A stretch of 64,000 bases of DNA from Ruminococcaceae bacterium UBA2854. Lineage in GTDB: Bacteria; Bacillota; Clostridia; Oscillospirales; Acutalibacteraceae. The notes under the pieces were generated by a model that saw nothing but the letters and a program-made list of their open reading frames with translations, ran no database searches and had not been told where the DNA came from. The stretch lies in contig DEFK01000024.1 of the NCBI GenBank assembly GCA_002350765.1, positions 14,075 through 78,074 of the forward strand, given 5' to 3'. Both the position numbers and the translations under genes were made by a program. This document shows positions 8,749-18,800 of this stretch, piece by piece; position 1 is the stretch's first letter; the number at the start of each line of letters is the position of its first letter.

Positions 8749-9834
8749 TTATACAATAATTAGTTCTTTTGTAATTGAAGCAAAGTTTTTATAATCGTTT
8801 TCTTTAACAAGAACCATATCCTCAATCCGTACTCCGAACTGATTTTCAAGATAAATTCCCGGCTCTACGGTAATCACCATATTCTCGGATAAAATGGTAT
8901 CGCTTTTGGTGCTGACAAATGGTAATTCGTGTATATCAAGTCCTACCCCGTGACCTGTGGAATGTCCGAAATTATCCTTATATCCCGCGTTATCTATAAT
9001 ATCACGCGCGGTTTTATCTATATCCGACGCCTTAACGCCTGCTTTTACGGCTTCAAGCGCCGTAGTCTGCGCTTTTAAAACTATATTATAGATTTCTCTC
9101 TGATAATCGTTACAGCTCTTAACGGCGACGGTACGTGTCATATCGCTGTGGTAGCCTTTGTACAGTGAGCCGATATCGAATGTAAAGAAATCGCCTTCTT
9201 TTACTATCCCGTCAGACGGAACACCGTGCGGAAGCGAGGTTTTCTTACCTGTAATTGTAATTAAATCAAAGCTTACTCCCGAAGCGCCGTATTTTTTTAT
9301 AAGACGCTCGAGCTCAATACAAATATCCCGTTCTTTTACTCCCGGCTTAACGTAGTTCAAAACTTCGTTATAAGCTTTTTCGGTAATTTTCTGAGCCTTA
9401 TCAATAAGCTTTATTTCATCCTCGCTTTTAATAAGCCTTAAATTAGAAACAGTTTTACTTAATGTATCGTCGCTAATCAAGGATATTCCGTGTTCGTTAA
9501 ACCTGCGAAGCATTATATTATACTGACTTAGCGTTATATTATCCGATTCAAGATAAATAGAGTTAACGCTGTGCTTTTTACAGATTGAGTTTATATCGTC
9601 GTAAAGCTTAGTATATAAAACGACCTTGCAGCTTTTACAAGTGTTTTTCGCAAGCTCAATATACCTGAAATCGACTAAAAGATAGCTTTTGTCTTTAGCA
9701 ATTAATATCTTGCCCTCGCAGTTTAGAACCCCGCTAAGATAATATACGTTATTCTCGTTTGTAATAAGCAAGGCTTTTTTGTTGTCGTCTAAAAGGGCTA
9801 TCAGCCTGTTTATACGATTAATATAATCATTCAA
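8749..9834 (-). CDS. Xaa-Pro aminopeptidase (M24 family)
   Basis: A cytoplasmic dinuclear metallopeptidase that removes the N-terminal residue before proline, used in peptide turnover. The N-terminal creatinase-like domain covers about residues 1-130 and the pita-bread catalytic domain follows. The metal ligands are visible: first Asp in FDIGS and second Asp in HSDMTRT (near residue 230), His in STGHGVGLDIHE, Glu in TVEPGIY and Glu in VRIEDMV. At 361 residues it is the short Firmicute form (YqhT-like). It starts directly after the aroQ stop, and aroQ-pepP-efp is a common clostridial order. Confidence 0.93.
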   Translation of the reverse strand: MNDYINRINRLIALLDDNKKALLITNENNVYYLSGVLNCEGKILIAKDKSYLLVDFRYIELAKNTCKSCKVVLYTKLYDDINSICKKHSVNSIYLESDNITLSQYNIMLRRFNEHGISLISDDTLSKTVSNLRLIKSEDEIKLIDKAQKITEKAYNEVLNYVKPGVKERDICIELERLIKKYGASGVSFDLITITGKKTSLPHGVPSDGIVKEGDFFTFDIGSLYKGYHSDMTRTVAVKSCNDYQREIYNIVLKAQTTALEAVKAGVKASDIDKTARDIIDNAGYKDNFGHSTGHGVGLDIHELPFVSTKSDTILSENMVITVEPGIYLENQFGVRIEDMVLVKENDYKNFASITKELIIV

Positions 9835-10266
9835 TTAAATCATTTCCTTTAAAGCGTTAAAAGCTAAAAGATAGCCGATTTCACCAAATCCGCAAATCTG
9901 TCCTTTGCATACGGGAGCGATTACGGAAGTATGGCGGAATTCTTCCCTAGCGTGAATATTGGACATATGAACCTCAATAAACGGAATACTAAGGCACGCT
10001 ATAGCGTCACGCAGAGCGTAGCTGTAGTGCGTTAACGCTCCCGCGTTAATAATCACGCCGTCAAACTTATTAAAAGCCGAATGGATTTTATCTATTATAT
10101 CTCCCTCGTGGTTGGATTGATATATTTCACATTCAAAGCTGTTTTCTTTAGCGTATGATAAAATGTCTTTATTTATAGTTTCCGCTGTTTCGGTACCGTA
10201 TACTCCTTTTTCTCGCACGCCAACCATATTTAGATTAGGGCCGAGTATTACAAGTGCTTTTTTCAT
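9835..10266 (-). CDS. aroQ: 3-dehydroquinate dehydratase, type II
   Basis: Catalyses dehydration of 3-dehydroquinate to 3-dehydroshikimate in aromatic amino acid synthesis. The 143-residue length and the motifs fit type II enzymes: GPNLNMVGVREKGVYG with the catalytic Tyr, YQSNHEGDIID, NAGALTHYS, and IEVHMSN followed by EEFRHTS. The usual NPGA is NAGA here, a small change. A GGAGT ribosome site lies 6 bases upstream. It follows the rpsU terminator, and its stop adjoins the start of the peptidase gene. Confidence 0.95.
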   Translation of the reverse strand: MKKALVILGPNLNMVGVREKGVYGTETAETINKDILSYAKENSFECEIYQSNHEGDIIDKIHSAFNKFDGVIINAGALTHYSYALRDAIACLSIPFIEVHMSNIHAREEFRHTSVIAPVCKGQICGFGEIGYLLAFNALKEMI

Positions 10267-10292
10267 ATTTTACTCCTTTTAGCTAAAAAAGA

Positions 10293-10313
10293 AAGCGGAC
10301 AAAATGTCCGCTT
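10293..10313 (-). terminator. Intrinsic terminator of rpsU
   Basis: Minus strand stem AAGCGGACA with TGTCCGCTT, a 3-base loop, then a CTTTCTTTTTT run. It lies 4 bases past the rpsU stop and so isolates rpsU from aroQ. Confidence 0.9.
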
Positions 10314-10317
10314 AATT

Positions 10318-10494
10318 TTATCTGTATTTACGTTTACGAGCTGCTTCGGACTTCTTTTTGCGCTTTACGGAAGGCTTCTCGTAAGCTTCTCTCTTGCGAA
10401 CTTCAGCGATAACGCCTGCTCTCGCGCACTGCTTCTTAAATCTTCTTAATGCGCTTTCAAGAGATTCGTTTTCTTTAAGTCTTACTTCTGACAT
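10318..10494 (-). CDS. rpsU: 30S ribosomal protein S21
   Basis: A small basic ribosomal protein of 58 residues, read directly from the sequence: it opens MSEVRLKENESLESALRRF, continues KKQCARAGVIAEVRKR and ends SEAARKRKYR. These are the standard S21 signatures (ESLESALRRFKR and the basic tail). S21 sits near the 3' end of 16S rRNA and helps start-site selection. A GGGAGGGA ribosome site precedes the ATG. It is a single-gene transcription unit, with its own consensus promoter upstream and terminator downstream. Minimum-length filters may drop it because of its size. Confidence 0.96.
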   Translation of the reverse strand: MSEVRLKENESLESALRRFKKQCARAGVIAEVRKREAYEKPSVKRKKKSEAARKRKYR

Positions 10495-10544
10495 TCTATA
10501 TCCCTCCCATCGATATGGGTAATTTGCAAACTAATGCAATAGGT

Positions 10545-10574
10545 ATTATACAACAAGTAGACATAAAATGTCAA
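10545..10574 (-). promoter_or_regulatory. Sigma-A promoter of rpsU within an inverted repeat
   Basis: Minus strand TTGACA, an 18-base spacer and TATAAT. The two boxes are embedded in the arms of a 9-base inverted repeat, ATAGGTATT (10573-10581 on minus) and AATACCTAT (10539-10547), and the -35 side also holds GACAT-TTT-ATGTC. Confidence 0.8.
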
Positions 10575-10617
10575 TACCTATCAAAAAATTAGTTAAAATA
10601 CGCTAAAAACAATATTA

Positions 10618-13032
10618 TTACGGTTTAACGACAATATTTACAATTCTGCCCTTAACGTAGATTTCTTTAATAATATTCATACCGTCTATAGCCTTAGCCA
10701 CAGCCTCGTCAGCCTTAGCCATATTAAGAACATCGCTCTGCTCGGCGTCGGGAGCTATATTGAGCTTAGCCTTAATTTTACCGTTAACCTGTACGGCGAT
10801 TTCAATTGTCTGCTCAACACACTTGCTCTCGTCGTATTCGGGCCAGTTCTGCTCTGCGACTATACCCTCGCCCAGCGAGCACACATCCCAGATTTCCTCA
10901 CTTACGTGGGGTGAGAACGGATTTAAAAGAATAGCGAATATAGCAAGTTCTTTCTTATTGATTGAACCGAACGCGGTTATATCGTTAATAAGCGACATTA
11001 AAGCCGCGATAGCTGTATTAAACTTAATATTTTCTATATCGTCGCCGACCTTTTTAATCGTTTTATGGAAAGCGCTTTCGAGCTCGGGACGGATTGTATC
11101 GCCGTCTACGAGGATATTCTGTAAGTTCCAGAAACGCTCGATAAATCTTCTGCATCCTCTTATGCTGGAGGTTTTCCAGGGCGCGGCTTTCTCGAAGTCG
11201 CCGATAAACATTTCGTAAAGACGCATTGTATCAGCGCCGTATTCGTCAACGATTTCGTCGGGATTAACTACGTTGCCTCTTGATTTAGACATCTTCTCGC
11301 CGTTCTCGCCTAATATCATACCATGGCTGGTACGTTTAGCGTACGGCTCTTTTGTAGGAACGATACCTAAATCGTACAGGAACTTATGCCAGAAACGGCT
11401 GTAGAGCAAGTGAAGCGTGGTATGCTCCATACCGCCGTTATACCAGTCTACGGGCGACCAGTACTCTAAAGCTTCCTTGGATGCTAAAGCCTCGTTGTTA
11501 TGAGGATCCATATATCTTAAGAAGTACCATGACGAACCTGCCCACTGAGGCATAGTATCGGTTTCTCTTAAAGCTTTTCCGCCGCAGCACGGACAGGTTG
11601 TGTTGATCCAGTCCGTCATCTTAGCGAGCGGAGATTCGCCCGTATCTGTAGGCTCATAAGAATCAACCATAGGAAGCTTAAGCGGAAGCTCGCTCTCGTC
11701 AATCGGAACATATCCGCATTTCTCACAATGAACAATCGGAATAGGCTCTCCCCAGTAACGCTGGCGAGAGAATACCCAGTCGCGGAGCTTATAGTTAACC
11801 TTTGCTCGTCCGATTTTATTATCCTCGAGCCATTTAATCATCTTTACTTTAGCGTCCTCAACAGATAAACCGTCGATAAAGCCTGAGTTGGTTAAAACGC
11901 CTGTAGCGCAGTCGGTAAAGGCTTCTTCCTGTACATCCTTACCGCCCTTAACTACTTCGATAATAGGTAAGTTGAATTTCTTAGCGAACTCCCAGTCACG
12001 GGTATCGTGAGCGGGAACCGCCATAATAGCGCCTGTACCGTAGGATACAAGTACATAATCTGATACGAAAATCGGGATTTTAGTATTGTTAACAGGGTTA
12101 ATTGCCTCAACACCGTCGAGCTTAACGCCTGTCTTTTCCTTAGCGACCTCAGTACGCTCGAAATCAGATTTCTTTGAAGCCTCGAGCTGGTACGCTCTGA
12201 TTTCGTCAATGTTATTGAGCTTATCCGCCCACTTCTCAATAAGCGGGTGCTCGGGAGAAATAACCATATATGTAGCGCCGAATAATGTATCACAGCGGGT
12301 TGTATATACGGTAAGCTTATCGCCTGTTGTAGCTGTAAAATCAACCTCAGCACCAGTTGAACGTCCGATCCAGTTAATCTGCTGCGCCTTAACGCGCGCG
12401 GGATAATCTACTAAATTGAGGTCGTTTATAAGTCTGTCGGCGTAAGCGGTGATTTTAAGCATCCACTGGGATTTATCCTTACGGATAACTTCGCTTGAAC
12501 AACGCTCGCATTTACCGTCAACGACCTCCTCGTTAGCTAAAACGCACTTACAGGAGGTACACCAGTTAACGTTCATCTTTTTCTTATAAGCTAAGTCGTG
12601 CTTGAACAGCTGTAAGAAAATCCACTGCGTCCATTTATAGTAATCGGGATCTGTTGTATTGATCTCCCGACTCCAATCGAAAGAAATACCGAGCGACTGG
12701 ATCTGCTTTTTAAAACGAGCGATATTCTGCTTGGTAACTACTTCGGGGTGAATGTGATTCTTAATAGCGTAGTTCTCGGTAGGAAGTCCGAAAGCGTCCC
12801 AACCGATAGGATAAAGCACATTATAACCCTGGAGCCTTCTTTTACGGGCAACGGTATCGAGCGCCGTATACGGACGCGGATGTCCTACGTGAAGTCCCTG
12901 TCCCGAAGGATAAGGAAACTCTATAAGAGCGTAAAACTTTTCTTTCGAGGTATCGTTACTCGCGTGGAAAACACCCTTTTTCTCCCAGATATTTTGCCAT
13001 TTTTCTTCTACAGTCTTATGATTATATTTCAT
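10618..13032 (-). CDS. leuS: Leucyl-tRNA synthetase
   Basis: Class I aminoacyl-tRNA synthetase that charges tRNA-Leu. The HIGH-type motif is HVGH near residue 47 within PYPSGQGLHVGHPRPYTA, and the KMSKS loop is GEKMSKSRGN near residue 575. The CP1 editing domain is present (ISPEHPL, GTGAIMAVPAHDTRDWEFA); its usual TTRPDT motif reads TTRCDT here, an unusual Pro to Cys change next to the editing pocket. A zinc-binding CTSCKCVLANEEVV segment is seen near residue 157. At 804 residues the length is normal for bacterial LeuRS. It is the last gene of the long topA-to-leuS array, 13 bases after rsfS; no T-box lies before it. Confidence 0.97.
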   Translation of the reverse strand: MKYNHKTVEEKWQNIWEKKGVFHASNDTSKEKFYALIEFPYPSGQGLHVGHPRPYTALDTVARKRRLQGYNVLYPIGWDAFGLPTENYAIKNHIHPEVVTKQNIARFKKQIQSLGISFDWSREINTTDPDYYKWTQWIFLQLFKHDLAYKKKMNVNWCTSCKCVLANEEVVDGKCERCSSEVIRKDKSQWMLKITAYADRLINDLNLVDYPARVKAQQINWIGRSTGAEVDFTATTGDKLTVYTTRCDTLFGATYMVISPEHPLIEKWADKLNNIDEIRAYQLEASKKSDFERTEVAKEKTGVKLDGVEAINPVNNTKIPIFVSDYVLVSYGTGAIMAVPAHDTRDWEFAKKFNLPIIEVVKGGKDVQEEAFTDCATGVLTNSGFIDGLSVEDAKVKMIKWLEDNKIGRAKVNYKLRDWVFSRQRYWGEPIPIVHCEKCGYVPIDESELPLKLPMVDSYEPTDTGESPLAKMTDWINTTCPCCGGKALRETDTMPQWAGSSWYFLRYMDPHNNEALASKEALEYWSPVDWYNGGMEHTTLHLLYSRFWHKFLYDLGIVPTKEPYAKRTSHGMILGENGEKMSKSRGNVVNPDEIVDEYGADTMRLYEMFIGDFEKAAPWKTSSIRGCRRFIERFWNLQNILVDGDTIRPELESAFHKTIKKVGDDIENIKFNTAIAALMSLINDITAFGSINKKELAIFAILLNPFSPHVSEEIWDVCSLGEGIVAEQNWPEYDESKCVEQTIEIAVQVNGKIKAKLNIAPDAEQSDVLNMAKADEAVAKAIDGMNIIKEIYVKGRIVNIVVKP

Positions 13033-13045
13033 ATTTACCTCCCGA

Positions 13046-13399
13046 TTAATCTAAAATTTCCGATAAATCAAGCTCTTTACCATCCTGCCACAGACGCTCG
13101 AGATTATAGAACTCTCTCGCTTCTTCGTTAAATACATTAACGATTATATCGACATAGTCAAGTAAAATCCAGCTGTTGGAGCGATGTCCTTCAATATGGC
13201 TTACGGAAACTCCCGCTTCGTCCATCTGATACTCAACCTCATCAGCTAATGATTTAACCTGTGTACTGCTTCTACCTGTTGCGATTACCATATAATCAGC
13301 TAAGATAGTAACGTCGGAAATCTCGATAATCTTAATATCCTGAGCAATTTTTGAATCTAAAATCTTCGCTATTTTTACAGCTTGTTCGTAAGTTGTCAT
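13046..13399 (-). CDS. rsfS: Ribosome silencing factor RsfS
   Basis: RsfS binds ribosomal protein L14 and blocks subunit joining in starved cells. The 117-residue protein shows the family core DYMVIATGRSSTQVKSLAD and the EGHRSNSWILLDYVDIIVNVF stretch, with the RSN-W-LDY-D pattern that marks the family. Its start overlaps the yqeK stop codon by one base (TAATG), so the two are translationally coupled. The yqeK-rsfS pair is conserved in Firmicutes. Confidence 0.96.
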   Translation of the reverse strand: MTTYEQAVKIAKILDSKIAQDIKIIEISDVTILADYMVIATGRSSTQVKSLADEVEYQMDEAGVSVSHIEGHRSNSWILLDYVDIIVNVFNEEAREFYNLERLWQDGKELDLSEILD

Positions 13400-13983
13400 T
13401 ACTGCAACCCTTTCTCTTTTAAAGTAGTTATTATATCGTTATAGCAATTAATAGCGTTGCTATGTATTGTTAAATTTCTTTTTGCTAAATCGGTGATTGT
13501 AAATTGCAAGCCGAAAAGCATAGCGTCCTCCAAAGAGTGGTTATATGCTTTATCTCTCATAATCTCAACACCGTTATAGTCACGTTCATCTCCGATAAAA
13601 TCAGCGACAAAAATAATTTTCTCCAGCAAAGACATCCCTGCTCTGCCTGTAGTATGATACATTATAGCGTTTAATATATCCTCATCTTTAATACCAAGCG
13701 TATTACGCGCGTAAACGCTTCCCGCGATTGAATGCCACAGCTTCGAGGTGCCTTTTTCAACCGCGTCAAGTATTATACCACCGCTTAAGATAATTTGCAA
13801 CATTTCATCCTTGGGTATTTCCTTACAGGAATCGTGCAATATACCCGCGATTTCCGCTTTTTCCACATCAGCGCCGTAAATTTCAGCGAGCTTAACCGCC
13901 GCTTTCGCTACATTAACGCTGTGGATATAGCGTCTTTCCCCCATCCGTGTTCTAATTAAAGAACGGTATTCTTCCGCGTTCAC
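13399..13983 (-). CDS. yqeK: HD-domain diadenosine tetraphosphatase YqeK
   Basis: An HD-superfamily hydrolase; B. subtilis YqeK cleaves Ap4A symmetrically, controlling a stress-related dinucleotide. The HD metal motif is visible: HSVNVAKAA near residue 21, GILHDSCKE near residue 49, then HSIAGSVYAR and IMYHTTGR (near 108), and KIIFVADFIG. At 194 residues it is the expected size. It lies 3 bases after yhbY and overlaps rsfS by one base. Confidence 0.93.
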   Translation of the reverse strand: MNAEEYRSLIRTRMGERRYIHSVNVAKAAVKLAEIYGADVEKAEIAGILHDSCKEIPKDEMLQIILSGGIILDAVEKGTSKLWHSIAGSVYARNTLGIKDEDILNAIMYHTTGRAGMSLLEKIIFVADFIGDERDYNGVEIMRDKAYNHSLEDAMLFGLQFTITDLAKRNLTIHSNAINCYNDIITTLKEKGLQ

Positions 13984-13986
13984 AAT

Positions 13987-14298
13987 TTACCCCTTTTTAT
14001 TCTTTGCTTTAGGAAGCGTAATCTGAGGCTCGTCGGGATTAGGTCTGTATAAAACGAATTTAGAGCCGATAACCTGTACTACATCGCAATTTACAGCTGG
14101 TTCAATTAAATCGGCTGCTTCGCGGGAAGATAAAGGACAATGCTCAAGGCATTTACCTTTTATAAGCTCTCTCGCAGTTAAAGCGTCGTCAACCTGCTTT
14201 ATAATCTGTTCATTCATTCCGCCTTTACCGACGAAAACAATTGTATCTATTGAATTAGCTAAGCTTCTTAAATAAGCTCTCTGTTTACTTGTTAACAT
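13987..14298 (-). CDS. yhbY: CRM-domain RNA-binding protein YhbY
   Basis: A 103-residue protein made of one CRM domain, a fold that binds large-subunit precursor RNA. The start MLTSKQRAYLRSLANSI and the loop FVGKGGMNEQIIKQVDDAL (GxxG) match YhbY/YqeI. Its start lies 14 bases inside the 3' end of rdgB, implying coupled translation. It probably helps 50S assembly; this is family knowledge, not seen here. Confidence 0.93.
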   Translation of the reverse strand: MLTSKQRAYLRSLANSIDTIVFVGKGGMNEQIIKQVDDALTARELIKGKCLEHCPLSSREAADLIEPAVNCDVVQVIGSKFVLYRPNPDEPQITLPKAKNKKG

Positions 14299-14893
14299 CG
14301 TTTTCCTCCAGATACTTTATAAGTTCCGCTTTAAACTCCCTTAAAGCGTTTCCCCTATGGCTTACTTTATCCTTTTCCTCGGCTGAGACATTACCGAATG
14401 ATACGCCGTTGTAAAGGAATATAGGGTCATATCCGAAACCGCCGTCGCCGTCAGGCTCATAAGCGATTTTTCCGAAGCACTTTCCCTCTACCTGTATTAC
14501 GTCATCGTTCGGAAATACGCACGTAACAGCGCAGGTGTAATGAGCGCCTCGTCCGCTTTCGGGAGTATCCTTTAACTTTTCTAAAATAAGATTATTCTTA
14601 TCTTCATCTGTAGCCGTTTCGCCCGCGAATCTTGCCGAGAATATCCCCGGAGCGCCGTCTAAAGCGTCTACACAGATTCCTGAATCGTCAGCTATAGCGG
14701 GATATCCTGTTTTATAACAGGCGGCTTTAGCTTTAATGTATGAGTTCTCCTTAAAGGTTGTACCCGTTTCCTCTACATCATCAAGAGATATCCCCGCGTC
14801 TTTCGGAGAAACGGCGTCAATCCCTAACGGAGAAAGAATTCTTTCGAGCTCAACGAGCTTTTGCGCGTTGTTTGTAGCTATAATAAATTTCAT
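14285..14893 (-). CDS. rdgB: XTP/dITP diphosphatase (RdgB/HAM1)
   Basis: Removes non-canonical purine nucleotides (XTP, dITP, ITP) from the pool. The protein begins MKFIIATNNAQKLVELERIL, the typical substrate loop (TNNxxK), has ADDSGICVDALDGAPGIFSARFAG near residue 67, and FGYDPIF with the conserved HRGNALREF near the C-terminus. The length of 202 residues is standard. It starts one base after the ftsY stop. Confidence 0.95.
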   Translation of the reverse strand: MKFIIATNNAQKLVELERILSPLGIDAVSPKDAGISLDDVEETGTTFKENSYIKAKAACYKTGYPAIADDSGICVDALDGAPGIFSARFAGETATDEDKNNLILEKLKDTPESGRGAHYTCAVTCVFPNDDVIQVEGKCFGKIAYEPDGDGGFGYDPIFLYNGVSFGNVSAEEKDKVSHRGNALREFKAELIKYLEENDVNK

Positions 14894-14894
14894 A

Positions 14895-15815
14895 TTATTC
14901 CTCGTTACTGAAATCGAATAATGCTTTCGAGAAAGCGTCAGGGTTGAACGGCTGAAGATCGTCGATCTGTTCGCCTACTCCGATATATTTTACAGGAACG
15001 TCAAGCGTGTTCTTAATAGCAAGAACAATACCGCCCTTTGCCGTACCGTCAAGCTTGGTAAGAACTATACCTGTGATACCTGTCGCTTCCTTAAAGTGCT
15101 CAACCTGGGAAACGGCGTTCTGACCAGTTGTAGCGTCGAGAACGAGCAACACTTCCTTATCAGCGTCGGGGAGCTCTCTGTCGATTATACGGTTAATCTT
15201 GGCAAGCTCGTCCATAAGGTGCTTTTTATTATGGAGTCTGCCCGCTGTATCGGCGATAATAATATCCGCGCCTCTGGCTTTAGCGGCGGAAATTGCGTCA
15301 TATACTACAGCGGCGGGATCGCTTCCCTCGTTCTGTTTAATAATATCGCAACCGCTTCTGTCAGCCCAAATTTGCAACTGGTCAATAGCCGCGGCTCTGA
15401 ATGTATCTGCGGCGGCTAAAAGAACCTTTTTACCTTCGTTTTTAAACTGGTAAGCCATTTTACCGATAGTCGTAGTTTTACCGACGCCGTTTACACCGAT
15501 AACAAGAATAACGGACGGATTTGTGTTAAGATTAAGCTCCTGGCCGCCTTTAAGCATTTCGCTTACAACTTCTTCCAAGAGATTCTGAATCTCTCCTGGA
15601 TCGGTAGTGCCTGTTTCTTTAACCTTAGCTTTTACCTTATCGCAGATTTCCTCGGCAGTCTGTACGCCGACATCACCCATTACCAGAAGCTCCTCAAGTT
15701 CTTCGAAAAGCTCCTCGTCGATTTTGGTGAATGATTTAAGCATTGAGCCAATCTGACCGATAACGCTGTCTCTTGTCTTTTTTAATCCTTCTTTAATTTT
15801 ACTGAAAATTCCCAT
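14895..15815 (-). CDS. ftsY: Signal recognition particle receptor FtsY
   Basis: The membrane-associated SRP receptor GTPase that takes ribosome-nascent chain complexes from SRP to SecYEG. The N domain starts MGIFSKIKEGLKKTRDSV with no long acidic A domain, as is usual in Firmicutes. The G domain has GVNGVGKTTTIGKMA near residue 106, DTFRAAAIDQL, DTAGRLHNK and TKLDGTAKGG near residue 257. It lies 15 bases after smc, the usual smc-ftsY pairing. Confidence 0.97.
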   Translation of the reverse strand: MGIFSKIKEGLKKTRDSVIGQIGSMLKSFTKIDEELFEELEELLVMGDVGVQTAEEICDKVKAKVKETGTTDPGEIQNLLEEVVSEMLKGGQELNLNTNPSVILVIGVNGVGKTTTIGKMAYQFKNEGKKVLLAAADTFRAAAIDQLQIWADRSGCDIIKQNEGSDPAAVVYDAISAAKARGADIIIADTAGRLHNKKHLMDELAKINRIIDRELPDADKEVLLVLDATTGQNAVSQVEHFKEATGITGIVLTKLDGTAKGGIVLAIKNTLDVPVKYIGVGEQIDDLQPFNPDAFSKALFDFSNEE

Positions 15816-15830
15816 AATTTCATTCCTTTA

Positions 15831-18800
15831 TTAAATTCCGAGTTTAGCGCTGACTTCGCTTGCTCTTAATTCAAGCAGCTTTGAAACGCCTTCGTCCTGC
15901 ATTGTAACGCCGTAAAGCACATCAGCTTCCTCCATTGTACCGCGTCTGTGGGTAATAAGGATAAACTGTGTTTTGTTGGTAAGATTTCTTACATACTGCG
16001 CGAACCTGTCTACATTAACCTCATCCAGCGCCGCTTCAATCTCGTCCATTACGCAGAACGGAGCAGGTCTTACCTTCATAATAGCGAAGTATAAAGCGAT
16101 AGCTACAAGCGCCTTTTCTCCGCCCGATAAAGCGTCGAGATGTACGACGATCTTTCCAGGAGGATGAACTATAATATCTATTCCGCTTGTAAGAATATCT
16201 TCGGGATCCGTAAGCGCCAGAGAAGCTGTACCGCCTCCGAAAAGCTCCTTAAAGGTGTAGGTAAAATTCCTGTTGATTTCCTCGAAGCTCTTTATGAACT
16301 CCTCCTGCATCTGCTTTGTAAGGTCTTTTATAAGACGTTCGATTTCTTTCTTCGACTTTTCTACGTCGTTAACCTGAACGCTCATAAACGAGTATTTTTC
16401 GGAAACCTCTTTATATTCCTCAATAGCGCCGACATTAACGTTTCCTAAAGCTCTGATTTTCGATTTAAGCTCGTTTAACCTTGATTTTGATTCTGAAATA
16501 CTTTCTAAATCAATCGCCTTTTCCTCAGCCTCTTTTTTGGTAAGCTGGTATTCCTCCCAAAGCTTGGAAATTATATTGTCGTATTCTTTTCTTAAATTTA
16601 TTCTTCTTTCTTCAAGCCTTGCGAGCTCCTGACCCGCGGCTTCTCGCTCGTTATTCTTCTCTCTTTCGAGAACTCTAAGCTCTCCCGAACGTTTTTCAAG
16701 CTGAGCTTTTTTCTCGTTAATATCTTCTATCTTTTTGTTAAAGGACTTAATGCTTTCGTCGGAACTGTTGATATCATTTTTAAGAGATTCGATTTTACTT
16801 TCAGTATTAGCTATAACGGAATTTAAGCTTTCTATCTCTCTTAAAATATCCGACTTTCTTGAATCCCTGCTTTCTTCGGTGGAAATAGCGTAGGAAATCT
16901 CGGAATTCAAGGTATCAATATCCTTTTTTGCGGTGACGATTTCCAGCCTGATATTCTGGAGCTTTTCGCTCATACTCTCACGCTGTTCGGTGAGCTTGGT
17001 ACGGTTGCCCGTAATCTCCGACATCTGCGCTTCGTATTCAGAAATCGACCAGTTAATATCATCGAGCTGTTCTTTAGCTCTCTGTTCATCAACTTTAAAT
17101 TGTTTGATTCTCTCTTTACAGCTTTTAATCTCTGCTTCAGCCTCGTCTATAGCCTGTTTCTGTGTATTAAGTTCATTCTCGCAAGCCTTAGCCTCGGTTA
17201 GAATACGAACCTGCTCCTGTTTAGAATTGGATAAATCAGCTCTTGTCGCAAGGATTTCACCTTCTATAGAAGCGAAATCAGAAACAGCTTTTTCGAGAAG
17301 TTTTTCGGAGTCTAACGCCTTTTTGTTTAAATCCTCGGCTGTTTTCTTATGCTTCGAAATCTCGCTCGCTCTTGAAAGCAAGCCTGATTTCTTACCGAGC
17401 GAACCGCCTGTAAGAGAACCGCCCGCGTTTACAACCTGACCGTCGAGAGTTACGACCTTAAAGCGGTAGTTATATTTCTTAGCTATTGTAGTAGCGCTGT
17501 TTAAATCCTCGGCAACTACAATACGTCCGAGAAGTGATTTAAGAATATTATTGTATTCGGGCTTACAATCACATAAATCGGAAGCGATTCCGATAAAGCC
17601 GTATAAATCGTCAACGCCTTTTTCGGTGAATTCTTTAGGCTTAATCGTATTCATAGGCAGGAAAGTCGCTCGACCGCCGTCACGTTTTTTAAGGAATGCG
17701 ATAGCGGCTTTAGCGTCCTGCTCTGTAGCGGTAACGATATTCTGCATAGCCGCGCCTAGAGCGATTTCGATAGCTACAGTATATTCGGCAGGAACCTCTA
17801 TAATTCTTGATACAGGCCCTCTTATGCCTTTAAGCTGACCGTTTTTGGACGCTTTTACTACATTCTTTACCGAATACGAGAATCCCTCGAGGTTTCTCTC
17901 TAAATCTTCAAGCAGTTTAACTCTTCTTAAAGCCTGCTCGGCGTCTAACTTCAGATTATCGGTTTTTTCCTTTAACTCGTCTCTCTTTTTCTTTCTTGAC
18001 TCGAGCTTTAGCTCCAGTCCTTTTACGGAGTTTTCTAAAGACTCAACCTCGGAATTGATCTTATCAATTTTAGTTTCGTATTCCTTAGAAATCTCGAGAG
18101 TTGTTTCGTACTGCTCGCCGCGCTGAGAATTTGATTCCATAATATTCTCAATACGGGATTGCAGCTCTGTTACAGATGTGACGCTCGTCATTTGTGTAAC
18201 ACGCGCGTCAGCTGACTGAGCGGTAAGCTCCGCGAGCTTAGAGCTTAATTCCTGTATTTTATCGCCGCTTCTGCTTGAATCGGTATTGATAATATTCAGC
18301 TTGTCCGAAACCTCATCATATAATTCCTGCTTTTCGGAAATATACTTATCAAGCTCGGAAATCTTTTCTTTCTTAGCCTCAATACTGTTTAAAGCGTCCT
18401 CGGCGTCGATATCAACCTTTTTAATTTCTTCTTTTAATCTTTCTATATTCTCTTTATTATGAAGAATATCATTCTCGCAAACGGAAACCGAGGATTTTTT
18501 AGAGCTCATCTCAGCCATCACGTTGTTGATATTCTCTCTTATATCCTCTATATCGGAGGAGAATTGCGCGTTTTTAAGGTAAATGCTTTCGGTTTCGTTC
18601 TGGATATCGTCTAAAGCCTCGCCCGCCTGCTTGTGCTGGATACGGGAGATCTCGATTTTATCCTCTTCCTCTTTTATAACCTTATTGCTGTTATTAAGAG
18701 TATTTACCCAAAGCGCGATTTCGATATCTTTCTTCTCGTCGGAGTATTCAAGAAATCTTTGAGCCTTATCCGACTGTTTTTTAAGCGGGCCTACACGTTC

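Noticed and set aside
10495..10617. T-box or other leader between rpsU and leuS
   Set aside because: This region is downstream of leuS in the direction of transcription. leuS is read from the rsfS side with a 13-base gap, so there is no T-box leader.
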